Assembly (NCBI GenBank): GCA_964570855.1
Contig: CAZMZR010000001.1
Coordinates: forward strand, 1 to 64,000
DNA length: 64,000 nucleotides
Direction: 5' to 3'
Source of the DNA: JAFGPS01 sp964570855
GTDB lineage: Bacteria > Planctomycetota > Phycisphaerae > Sedimentisphaerales > Anaerobacaceae
Shown here piece after piece: positions 27,117 to 35,464 of the stretch. The translations under genes were made by a program, and so were the position numbers. The notes beneath the pieces are model-generated. The model was not told where the DNA came from and ran no database searches. It saw nothing but the letters and a program-made list of their open reading frames with translations. Within the stretch, counting starts at the first letter, position 1. Each line of letters begins with the position of its first letter.

Positions 27117-29273
27117 ATGTTTGAATGTTCAAGAGTAGAAAGACAAATCGGGGGAAGGACTTTATCCATCGAAACCGGTAAAATCGCCAAGCAGGCAGAC
27201 GGGGCTGTTGTAGTTCAATACGGCGATACCGTTGTTCTGGTTGCTGCAGTTACTGCACCACCGCGTTTTGAGGATATAGATTTTTTCCCCTTAAGTGTTG
27301 ATTATCGCGAAAAGCAAAGTGCTGCCGGTAAATTCCCGGGTGGTTTTATTAAGCGCGAGGGTAGGCCGAGTACGAAGGAAATACTTACGGCAAGGCAGAT
27401 CGACAGACCCATTCGCCCGTTATTTCCTAAAGGTTATTTCCAGGAAGTGCAGATTATGGCGAATGTTTTAAGTGCCGACCGCGAAAATGATCCGGATATT
27501 CTGGCAATGATAGGTGCCAGTGCTGCACTTACAATAAGCAAGATTCCTTTCATAGGACCTATCGGAGCCTGCCGATTGGGTAGGGTTAATGGTGAATTTA
27601 TTATCAATCCTACACATAAGCAGCTTGCAGAGGGTGATTTGAACCTGCTTCTTGGCGGTCGGAAAGAAGCAATGAATATGATTGAGGTCAGTGCGAAAGA
27701 AGTCTCTGAACAGGTTATCGCTGATGCTATCGCAACGGCACAGAAAGCAGTTGTTCAGGTTTGTGAGATGATTGAGGAACTGCGTGAGAAAGTTGGTGTT
27801 GAGAAGGAAACGCCTTTGGTTGAAATTAACGAGCGGATCTATTCAACTATCCAGTCGCAGGTAGAAGACCAGTTATATGAAATCAAGACCATAACCGACA
27901 AGAAGGAACGTAACACAGCGGCGCAGAAGCTTTTTGACCAGATTTCTGCCGAATATGCTCCTGTGGAAAATCGCCCGATTTCAGAGGATGAAGATGAGGG
28001 AAGTGATGAGAAATATGATAAAACTATAATCAAGAGAATTCTTGAGGATATAGAGAGCAGTGTGGTTGGAAAAATGCTGTTGGAGGGTAAAAGACCTGAC
28101 GGCAGAGGGTATAACGATGTGCGTCCTATTTCCTGTGAGGTTGGTATTTTACCCAGAACGCACGGTTCATCGTTATTCACCCGCGGTGAAACACAGGCGA
28201 TTGTGAGTGTGACCCTTGGTACTATAAGGGATGCGCAGATTATAGATGGTTTATTGGATGAGTATGCTCAAAGTTTTACTCTGCATTATAATTTCCCTCC
28301 TTTTTCTGTCGGGGAGGTTCGACCGATTCGTGGACCCGGACGTAGAGAAATCGGTCATGGGGCACTTGCAGAAAAGGCATTAGAGGCCGTAAGGCCGCCG
28401 GATGATGAATTTGCATACACTATCAGGATTGTCTCTGATATTACCGAATCGAACGGCTCCAGCTCAATGGCGTCGGTTTGTGGCGGAAGTTTGGCATTAA
28501 TGGATGCCGGGGTACCGATTATCAGACCTGTTGCCGGTATTTCGATAGGTTTGATTGGTGACCAAAACGGGCGATATGAGTTACTGACGGATATTATTGG
28601 AGAAGAAGATCACTATGGCTTGATGGACTTCAAAGTTGCAGGTACCACCGAGGGTATTACAGCAATTCAGTTGGATATCAAAGCCGAGGGACTGGCTCAC
28701 AAAATAATGGTCGAAGCGTTGGAACGTGCAAAAGAAGCTCGTTTGAAGATTCTTAAAACTATGAATGAAGCGATTAACGTGCCGCGGCCCGAATTGAGTG
28801 TGTATGCCCCGAAGTTGGTTAGTATTGAAATTGATCCTGAATATATCGGTAAGGTAATTGGTCCGGGCGGGAAAATGATCAAGAGCATTCAGGAGCAGAC
28901 GGACACTACCATTGAAGTCGAAGAGGATGGGACTATTTATATAAGCTGTCTCGGTGGTGACGGTCATCTTAAGGCCAGAGAAATTATCGAAAATATTACA
29001 CAACCCCCCAAGGTAGGGCGGATATACCATGATTCGAAGGTGGTATCTTTGAAAGATTTCGGCGTATTCGTTGAAATTTTGCCGGGTGTCGAGGGCCTGT
29101 GCCATATTAGCGAACTAAGCGATGGTTACGTTAAGAACGTCGATGATGTTTGTAAAATGGGTGACTTGATACCTGTAAAACTATTATTGATTGACGACCA
29201 GGGTAGATTTAAGCTTTCCCGCAAAGCCGCTCTTGCCGAGATGGGTAAAACAGAAAAGGCGAAGGAAAAATAA
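27117..29273 (+). CDS. pnp: Polyribonucleotide nucleotidyltransferase (PNPase)
   Basis: PNPase degrades RNA 3'-5' phosphorolytically. The 718 residues have two RNase PH-like halves (REKQSAAGKFPGGFIKREGR in the first; SSLFTRGETQAIVSVTLGT in the second), then a KH domain (IGKVIGPGGKMIKSIQEQT) and an S1 domain (VVSLKDFGVFVEILPGVEGL). The Shine-Dalgarno GAGG lies just before the ATG at 27117. The gene follows rpsO by 78 bp, the common bacterial arrangement. Downstream, a small membrane ORF and a two-component system follow immediately. Confidence 0.97.
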   Translation: MFECSRVERQIGGRTLSIETGKIAKQADGAVVVQYGDTVVLVAAVTAPPRFEDIDFFPLSVDYREKQSAAGKFPGGFIKREGRPSTKEILTARQIDRPIRPLFPKGYFQEVQIMANVLSADRENDPDILAMIGASAALTISKIPFIGPIGACRLGRVNGEFIINPTHKQLAEGDLNLLLGGRKEAMNMIEVSAKEVSEQVIADAIATAQKAVVQVCEMIEELREKVGVEKETPLVEINERIYSTIQSQVEDQLYEIKTITDKKERNTAAQKLFDQISAEYAPVENRPISEDEDEGSDEKYDKTIIKRILEDIESSVVGKMLLEGKRPDGRGYNDVRPISCEVGILPRTHGSSLFTRGETQAIVSVTLGTIRDAQIIDGLLDEYAQSFTLHYNFPPFSVGEVRPIRGPGRREIGHGALAEKALEAVRPPDDEFAYTIRIVSDITESNGSSSMASVCGGSLALMDAGVPIIRPVAGISIGLIGDQNGRYELLTDIIGEEDHYGLMDFKVAGTTEGITAIQLDIKAEGLAHKIMVEALERAKEARLKILKTMNEAINVPRPELSVYAPKLVSIEIDPEYIGKVIGPGGKMIKSIQEQTDTTIEVEEDGTIYISCLGGDGHLKAREIIENITQPPKVGRIYHDSKVVSLKDFGVFVEILPGVEGLCHISELSDGYVKNVDDVCKMGDLIPVKLLLIDDQGRFKLSRKAALAEMGKTEKAKEK

Positions 29274-29390
29274 GTGGTGCAGTTTGTAGTTGGTTTTATT
29301 GTTGCTTTGCCGGCGGTTGTTCCTCTTCTCGTGTTATTAAGTCTAAAAAATCCCGATTTAGGAAACAAAGCCGGCATAGTGAGGTCCTGA
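29274..29390 (+). CDS. Small membrane protein, 38 residues, coupled to histidine kinase
   Basis: Directly after the pnp stop, GTG at 29274 (or 29277) opens a frame MVQFVVGFIVALPAVVPLLV..., followed by LLSLKNPDLGNKAGIVRS. It has one hydrophobic helix and a short polar tail. AAGGAA lies upstream in the end of pnp. Its stop overlaps the kinase start (TGATG, 29388-29392), which suggests translational coupling. No family is recognised; it could anchor or tune the otherwise soluble kinase. Coding status is inferred from position and signals. Confidence 0.55.
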   Translation: MVQFVVGFIVALPAVVPLLVLLSLKNPDLGNKAGIVRS

Positions 29391-30139
29391 TGCCGGATAA
29401 AATACAAGAAAGTAAAAGTGAGCACCTCTCACAACTGGAAGTATTGAGTAAGCTGACCGGCCAGCTTGCTCATGAGATCAAGAATCCTCTCTCTACTATC
29501 AAAATTAATTTGAAGCTTGTCAGTGAAGAATTGAATGATTTAATTTCCAGCGAATCCGGCCCGAATGTTGCGGATAGAAATACAAGAAATTTTACCAGGG
29601 CGCTGAGGAAAGTCGCTGTTATTCAAAAAGAAACCGACAGGCTGGAACATATACTCGATGATTTTCTGCGATACCTCGACCGGACCGAACTACAACTGGT
29701 AAGTGTTGATGTTAACGAGCTTATCAGTGACATGATCGATTTCTATACGCCGCAGGCATATAGCCACTCAATAACCATTCGTCAGGGTTTGTACAATAAA
29801 CCGCTTATTTGCAGACTTGATGCAAATATGTTAAAACAGGTGATATTGAACCTGTTTATTAATGCCCAGCAGGCTATGAATGAAGGCGGAGAGTTGATAA
29901 TAAGAACAGACCGACAGGAAAAACATGTGGTTATTCAAATTAGTGATACCGGCGGTGGTATCACACCGGATGTTTTGCCGCATATTTTCGATACTTACTA
30001 TTCGTCTCGGCCTCAGGGCAGTGGTTTGGGTTTGCCGACGGCCAAAAAGATTGTTGAGTTACACGGAGGAACGATACAAGTTAACAGTACCTCGGGAAAA
30101 GGAACATCTTTTACCGTCAAATTGCCCGTTCAGGATTAG
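29390..30139 (+). CDS. NtrB-like soluble histidine kinase
   Basis: The 249-residue protein has only the kinase core: H-box GQLAHEIKNPLSTIKINLKL, N-box ILNLFINAQQAMNEGG, G1 DTGGGI and G2 SGLGLPTAKKIVELHGG. There is no transmembrane helix or sensory domain, so input must come from a partner, perhaps the small membrane protein encoded just upstream. Its downstream neighbour is an NtrC-type sigma-54 regulator, a probable cognate pair. Confidence 0.9.
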   Translation: MPDKIQESKSEHLSQLEVLSKLTGQLAHEIKNPLSTIKINLKLVSEELNDLISSESGPNVADRNTRNFTRALRKVAVIQKETDRLEHILDDFLRYLDRTELQLVSVDVNELISDMIDFYTPQAYSHSITIRQGLYNKPLICRLDANMLKQVILNLFINAQQAMNEGGELIIRTDRQEKHVVIQISDTGGGITPDVLPHIFDTYYSSRPQGSGLGLPTAKKIVELHGGTIQVNSTSGKGTSFTVKLPVQD

Positions 30140-30151
30140 TGAGGTGTAAGT

Positions 30152-31522
30152 TTGAGCCCAAAATTAGGTGTAGTTCTGGTTGTCGATGATGAACGCGACC
30201 ATGCAGACGGTATCGCTGAGGCTCTTGAAAAGTTATCTAAGAAAGCAATAGCGGTTTATAATGGCAAAGATGCTCTGGAAATCATTCGTAACAGGGATGT
30301 TGATGTTGTTGTAACTGATTTGAAATTGGGCGGCGAAATTGATGGATTGACCATTCTCGAAGAGACAAAAAAAAATAATGACAAAACCGAAGTCATTTTA
30401 ATAACCGCTTACGCAACTATTGATACATGTAAAGAAGCCATAAAGCTGGGTGCATATGATTATCTTGTCAAACCTATAGATATTGGGCAGCTTCGCACGC
30501 TTGTTACCCAGGCCGGGCAAAAGGCATCAGCCGCTCAAGCCGGGCGAACACAAAAACACAAAACAAGCAGGAATAATTTCGAATTCGACGGTGTTCGGGG
30601 TCACAATCCGGCCATGGAAGGTATATTTGAAGTTCTTCGGCGTGTTTCACCGACGAATATATCCGTGCTTGTTGAGGGCGAATCGGGAACGGGTAAGGAA
30701 CTGCTTGCAAGAGCGATTCATAATAATTCATTGCGATGGAACAAACCTTTCAAACCCGTTAATTGTGCCGGCCTTACCGAGACGTTGTTGGAGAGTGAAT
30801 TATTCGGTCATGCCAAGGGTGCCTTTACCGGTGCGATTAACGACAGAAAAGGTTTATTCGAGGTGGCGGATAGGGGAACATTATTTTTGGATGAAATAGG
30901 TGATATGGCACCAAATTCCCAGGCTAAACTGCTGCGGGTAATAGAGGATGGTATAGTTATACCGGTCGGTTCTAACAAGCAAAGCGTTGTGGATGTCAGA
31001 ATCATTAGTGCAACCAACCAGAATTTACCGGAGCTTATCGAAGAGAAAAAGTTCAGGCAGGATTTGTATTTCAGGATAAAGGGTGTAAACATTTCTCTGC
31101 TGGCTCTGCGAGACAGGGCTGATGATATACCGGTATTGGTTGATTATTTTCTTAAAAAAGCCGCATCCGAAATTGGCTCCAAAGTGACAGGTATAACCGA
31201 TGACGCTATGGCTGTATTAACAAAATATGGCTGGCCGGGAAATATTCGTCAGCTTCGAAACTGTATCAGGACAATGGTGGTAATGTGTGACCGGGACAAG
31301 CTGGATGTCGCTGACATTCCTCCCGATATAGCAAAAAGACCACAATTAACTGCCGGCGGCAATGCGGCAACAGGGCTGGCTGGTGTATCGCTGGGTGAGC
31401 TGGAAAAAAAAGCCATAGCGGAAACGCTGACCAGAACTAAAGGCAACCGTGAACAGGCGGCAAAGATATTAGGCATCGGCGAAAGAACACTTTATCGAAA
31501 GATTAAAGAATACAACCTATAA
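30152..31522 (+). CDS. NtrC-family sigma-54-dependent response regulator
   Basis: The TTG start at 30152 follows GAGGTG. Domains: an N-terminal receiver (residues 5-120, VLVVDDERDHADG and phospho-acceptor Asp in VVVTDLKLGG), an AAA+ domain (Walker A GESGTGKELLARAIH, sigma-54 contact loop GAFTGA, Walker B TLFLDEIGDMA), and a Fis-type helix-turn-helix at the end (REQAAKILGIGERTLYRKIK). It activates transcription at sigma-54 promoters once phosphorylated by the adjacent kinase. Being downstream of pnp may link it to RNA decay by co-transcription only. Confidence 0.95.
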   Translation: MSPKLGVVLVVDDERDHADGIAEALEKLSKKAIAVYNGKDALEIIRNRDVDVVVTDLKLGGEIDGLTILEETKKNNDKTEVILITAYATIDTCKEAIKLGAYDYLVKPIDIGQLRTLVTQAGQKASAAQAGRTQKHKTSRNNFEFDGVRGHNPAMEGIFEVLRRVSPTNISVLVEGESGTGKELLARAIHNNSLRWNKPFKPVNCAGLTETLLESELFGHAKGAFTGAINDRKGLFEVADRGTLFLDEIGDMAPNSQAKLLRVIEDGIVIPVGSNKQSVVDVRIISATNQNLPELIEEKKFRQDLYFRIKGVNISLLALRDRADDIPVLVDYFLKKAASEIGSKVTGITDDAMAVLTKYGWPGNIRQLRNCIRTMVVMCDRDKLDVADIPPDIAKRPQLTAGGNAATGLAGVSLGELEKKAIAETLTRTKGNREQAAKILGIGERTLYRKIKEYNL

Positions 31523-31590
31523 CGAGTTATAATACGAATGGGGGTTTTGTTGCGTAGTGAAAAAGCATAAAAATTTTCAACGATATCCGG

Positions 31591-32475
31591 TCAGGCTAAG
31601 AAATAGCCTAACGCCAATAACACGTCAGTTCCCAATACGGTTATGATATTTGCTTTCATAGCAGAGGTTATTTCAGGAAGATTATTATAATATTTCGTTG
31701 TTTTAATCATTGCTTTTAACGCCAGTGGTATCGTAACAAGTGCAATCAGACTCATAGTAGGCATCAATTTCAAGACCACTGGGCAGATAATACATAAATA
31801 AGTGAGAACTGTCACACCGGCATATAATCTGCTTGCTTTTTTCCTTCCCAGGGCGATGGCCAAGTGGTAGCGACCTCCTTTTTTGTCCGCCTCGGTATCC
31901 GGAAACTCGTTAAGGAGAAGCAGGTTTGCAGTTAGAAGTCCCGGGGCAAGAGAAGCAGCGATCGCTTCGGTGCTGTAGAAGCCGGTTTGGATGAAATAAG
32001 TTCCCATAACCGGCAGGCATCCTAATCCGAGACCGGCAAAAAATTCTCCAATCAGCCACTTTGTGAGATGTGATGTGTAGAAATAAATAATCCCTCCGCC
32101 GAGAAGAATCAGAGGTAGAAGCTGCCAGCCTGAAATGTAGGTCAGATAAATGCCGATCAGAAAGGCCGAACCCAGACAAGCAATACCGAACGCGTAAACG
32201 CTCTTTGGATTAAGAAGAGCGCTGGTGAGAATTCCGCTTCCACCGGAAAAAGGAGTTGGTGTGGTATCGAAATCTATACCGCTTTTATAGTCAAAGTAAT
32301 CATTGAGGACATTGACGCTTGTGTGAGCCAAAAGCAGGCCGAACATCGTTAGGAAGAATTTAAGCCAATCAAAATAACCCTCGTTCAGGGAGATTGCCGT
32401 ACCTAAAAGAACCAAAGCAATCGAAAGTAAAAGGAACTCGGGCCGAATTTCCAGGAACCAGATTCTTAATTTCAT
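31591..32475 (-). CDS. UbiA-type prenyltransferase (MenA-like)
   Basis: The 294-residue membrane protein has about eight hydrophobic segments and the two Asp-rich motifs of UbiA enzymes: NVLNDYFDYKSGID and NEFPDTEADKKGGR. This fits transfer of a prenyl chain to an aromatic acceptor, as in menaquinone (MenA) synthesis. No other quinone gene is adjacent. It is transcribed towards the NtrC-type gene with a 70-bp gap; no strong terminator is seen between them. Confidence 0.85.
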   Translation of the reverse strand: MKLRIWFLEIRPEFLLLSIALVLLGTAISLNEGYFDWLKFFLTMFGLLLAHTSVNVLNDYFDYKSGIDFDTTPTPFSGGSGILTSALLNPKSVYAFGIACLGSAFLIGIYLTYISGWQLLPLILLGGGIIYFYTSHLTKWLIGEFFAGLGLGCLPVMGTYFIQTGFYSTEAIAASLAPGLLTANLLLLNEFPDTEADKKGGRYHLAIALGRKKASRLYAGVTVLTYLCIICPVVLKLMPTMSLIALVTIPLALKAMIKTTKYYNNLPEITSAMKANIITVLGTDVLLALGYFLA

Positions 32476-33116
32476 TGATGCTTACCTGAAAAATAATGTT
32501 TTTTGGGGAATTATTCAAATGATTCAGTGTTTTATTATTTCCTTTTAATATTTATATAGTCCGAAAACTACTAAAATTTGCGAGATCCGATTTACAAAAT
32601 ATCAAATATTCTCAAAGAAAGGAAACAAATTACACACCGGATTTAATCCAATGCTTTGTTATTTTATAAATATGGGTTTTTAGCGTGTCATCCTGTATTC
32701 TGTTTAGTTTAAGGATTGATTTATATGTTTGATTCACAGGATTATAGGAAAGCTTTTATATTTGAGAGTAATGAGATTGTTATTAATCAAAAAAGAAGAT
32801 TTTTATCGAGTTACTATTTATATTCGGTAGAAAATTTTTCTTAACTCCTCTAATATAACATGCCGATAGTGTTTTCGCACAGTTTTATTGAAATGCCAAT
32901 GTTATCGGAAGTGGACTTGTATAACTTGAATTATGTTAATGCTATATTGAAAAAGGGATGTTTAGTCCCGATGGTTGTTTTTAGAGTTCTGCTTTTTGCC
33001 GGACAATTCCAGTAGATTATTGGAAGAATAGGCATAGTGTAATTTTTATTCAGGACGGCAAAGTATATATAATCGATGAGAATGATTAAATTTTAACTGG
33101 CATTTAGGTTTTATCG
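32476..33116. other. 640-bp AT-rich intergenic region, no convincing gene
   Basis: The divergent spacer between the prenyltransferase and the YfiR-like gene is AT-rich. It holds short ORFs of 39 codons (32725-32844; AAGGA lies 9 bases upstream) and 51 codons (32860-33015; no Shine-Dalgarno), neither recognisable. A hairpin-like GGGATGTTTAGTCCC is near 32956. Promoters for both flanking units are expected here, but I could not identify them firmly. Confidence 0.5.
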
Positions 33117-33737
33117 ATGAATTTCTGTAGCCCGAAAAAAATAACGTTGAGGTTTTATTTTTTATCACTTTTATTTATTACCCTGCTGATAATACCGTGC
33201 GGTGCGCAAAACAGGAGCGAGTCCGACCACAGTCGAGAGTATAAAATTAAGGCGGCTTTTTTATATAACTTTATCAAATTTGTGGATTGGCCGAAGGAGA
33301 AGGCTTCCGACCAGAACGAGCCTATAATTATCGGCATTATTGGCAAAGATCCGTTTGGAGATGCTTTCGACCCGGTTACTAAAAAACAGATTAAGGGAAA
33401 GTATGGTCTAATAAGTCGGTTCGAGAGTTTAGAAAAGCTTAAAAAGTCAAGTGAAACGGACAAATCAACAATCGAATCTTTAAGAAAATGTCACCTATTA
33501 TTTATCTGTTCTTCGGAAAAAGAGCAGATGACCGATATCATTAATTATGTTGATAAACATGGTGTTTTAACGGTGAGTGAAATACCTAATATGCTCAAGT
33601 CCGGAGGAATGATTAATTTTATATTGGAGGAAAACAAAGTTAGTTTCGAGGTTAATCTTGCTGCTGCAAAGAATAACAATCTAAAGATTAGGTCGCAGCT
33701 TTTACGGTTGGCGAAAAGAGTGGTTGAAGGAAAATGA
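33117..33737 (+). CDS. YfiR-family periplasmic protein
   Basis: The protein has an N-terminal signal (hydrophobic residues 10-30, ending IPCGAQ), so it is exported. The mature part matches YfiR (DUF4154): YKIKAAFLYNFIKFVDWP, IIIGIIGKDPFGDAFD, HGVLTVSEIPNMLKSGGMI and FEVNLAAAKNNNLKIRSQLL. In Pseudomonas YfiR is a periplasmic repressor of the diguanylate cyclase YfiN (TpbB). Here the next gene encodes a CHASE8-HAMP histidine kinase, which has the YfiN-type input domain but a kinase output. By inference this protein controls that kinase. Confidence 0.88.
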   Translation: MNFCSPKKITLRFYFLSLLFITLLIIPCGAQNRSESDHSREYKIKAAFLYNFIKFVDWPKEKASDQNEPIIIGIIGKDPFGDAFDPVTKKQIKGKYGLISRFESLEKLKKSSETDKSTIESLRKCHLLFICSSEKEQMTDIINYVDKHGVLTVSEIPNMLKSGGMINFILEENKVSFEVNLAAAKNNNLKIRSQLLRLAKRVVEGK

Positions 33738-33756
33738 TAATACGGACAATGAGCCG

Positions 33757-35328
33757 ATGACAACAGTCATGCGTAATTTAACAATAAAATATAAACTGAT
33801 AGCAATTACAATGCTAACATGTCTGACCGCACTGTTGTTGGCAGGTACAGGAGTTATTTTATGGGAATGGCTTAATCTGCGTCGCATAATGGCAAGAAAT
33901 ATTTCAACACAGGCTGAGATGATAGCAGATAATTGTAAGGCGGCATTAACTTTCGATGATAAAAATGATGCGATGGAGATACTTCAGGCTCTTCATGTAC
34001 AAACATCTATTGTTTTTGGATGTGTATATGACAGTAAGGGTGAAAATTTTGCCAGTTATGTTAACAACAATGTTGACGAAGGTATCCGGTCGGCTGAGTT
34101 GATGGAGGATGGTTACAGGTTTGCTGACGGTTATTTGACGGTTTATAAAACTATTATTCTCGAAGATGAAATAATTGGAACTGTCTGTTTGCAATCGGAT
34201 TTACAGCCCATGTATTCTATGCTCAGTCATAGTGCAAATATTATTATTTGTGTTATGTTAATCGCATTTTCCACGGCTTATCTTGTTTCGTCACGACTTC
34301 AGAGAATTATTTCCAGGCCGATTTTGGATATTACAGATGTTGCAAAGGTCGTATCGGAACAAAAAGATTATTCCACTCGTGCTGTAAGCCGCACTAATGA
34401 TGAAGTTGGTGTTCTTGTTAATACTTTTAATGAAATGCTGGAACAAATCCAGCAACGGGATTCTGCTCTTGTCAAGGCCAAGATCAATCTGGAAGAACGG
34501 GTTAAGTTGCGTACCGCTGATCTTACCGCGGCCAATCAACAATTGATCAAGGAGATTGAAGAGCGTGAAAAATCAGAAGCAAGACAGGCCAGGCTCCTGA
34601 AAATATTGGCTAAAGCCAATAAGGAGTTAAAGGATTTTGCATATATTATTTCACATGATTTGAAAGCACCGCTGCGGGGAATCAGTACACTGACCGATTG
34701 GATAAAAAGTGATTATGGAGATAAATTTGATGAAGCCGGTAAAGAACAGATAAATTTGCTCTCATCTCGTGTGGTTCGAATGCATTGTTTGATTGAGGGT
34801 ATACTCCTGTACTCAAGAATTGGACGCGTAAAAGAAGAAAAAGTTCAGATAAATCTTAACGAACTTATACCTGAAGTCATTGACATGATTTCTCCTCCGG
34901 ACAATGTAAGAATAACGACCGAAAGCGAATTACCTGTAATCACCTGTGAACAGACCCGTATTATGCAGGTGTTCCAAAATCTGCTGAGCAATGCAGTAAA
35001 ATACATGGATAAACCGGAAGGTTGGGTAAAAATCGATTGCAACGAAGAAGATAGCCAATGGATATTTAGTGTTACTGATAACGGTCCTGGTATCGAAGAA
35101 AGGTACTTCAAAAAAATCTTCGAGATTTTTCAGACTTTATCAACGGGAGATAAATATGAAAGTACCGGCGTAGGTCTTACGGTAACCAAGAAGATTGTAG
35201 AATTATACGGTGGAAAGATTTGGGTAGAATCAATACCCGGACAGGGAAGCTCATTCTTTTTCTCATTACTAAAACAGGAAAATGAGATATACGATGCAAA
35301 ACTCGAAGCTATTATTAATTATGGATAA
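33757..35328 (+). CDS. CHASE8-HAMP sensor histidine kinase
   Basis: I chose the ATG at 33757, just after the YfiR-like stop; an in-frame TTG at 33724 would overlap that gene. Layout: transmembrane helix (about 15-40 from this start), extracytoplasmic CHASE8-like domain (QAEMIADNCKAALTFDDKND and VFGCVYDSKGENFASY), second transmembrane helix (about 155-180), HAMP and coiled coil, DHp with FAYIISHDLKAPLRGIST, then the ATPase domain (NLLSNAVKYMD, DNGPGIEERYF, STGVGLTVTKKIVELYGG). The kinase core is nearly a copy of that in the next gene. CHASE8 is also the sensor of YfiN, which YfiR represses, matching the upstream gene. Confidence 0.88.
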   Translation: MTTVMRNLTIKYKLIAITMLTCLTALLLAGTGVILWEWLNLRRIMARNISTQAEMIADNCKAALTFDDKNDAMEILQALHVQTSIVFGCVYDSKGENFASYVNNNVDEGIRSAELMEDGYRFADGYLTVYKTIILEDEIIGTVCLQSDLQPMYSMLSHSANIIICVMLIAFSTAYLVSSRLQRIISRPILDITDVAKVVSEQKDYSTRAVSRTNDEVGVLVNTFNEMLEQIQQRDSALVKAKINLEERVKLRTADLTAANQQLIKEIEEREKSEARQARLLKILAKANKELKDFAYIISHDLKAPLRGISTLTDWIKSDYGDKFDEAGKEQINLLSSRVVRMHCLIEGILLYSRIGRVKEEKVQINLNELIPEVIDMISPPDNVRITTESELPVITCEQTRIMQVFQNLLSNAVKYMDKPEGWVKIDCNEEDSQWIFSVTDNGPGIEERYFKKIFEIFQTLSTGDKYESTGVGLTVTKKIVELYGGKIWVESIPGQGSSFFFSLLKQENEIYDAKLEAIINYG

Positions 35329-35380
35329 TCAAATTGTTGCGTTAGGTTCTAAGGATTTCTGTTTGAGTGGCGGAATGTGA
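35294..35380 (+). pseudogene. Possible vestige of a response-regulator 5' end
   Basis: After the first kinase, ATG at 35294 opens a 28-codon frame beginning MQNSKLLLIMDNQIVALGSK. At the matching place after the second kinase the response regulator begins MRSMKPIMLVEDDHVDAMTL, also at an ATG overlapping the kinase end. The two kinase C-termini (ENEIYDAKLE and ESEVHDAKYE) correspond. This could be a decayed start of a duplicated regulator, but the similarity is short. Confidence 0.3.
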
Positions 35381-35464
35381 TCCGTTAAGCCTGATGAAAA
35401 GCAGGCTTAACTTTATAGTTAAAATATGAAAATAAAAACTTTTTCTGAAAGATAAAATCTAATC

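Noticed and set aside
32860..33015. 51-codon frame in the large AT-rich intergenic region
   Set aside because: There is no ribosome site and no recognisable sequence, so I treat it as chance.
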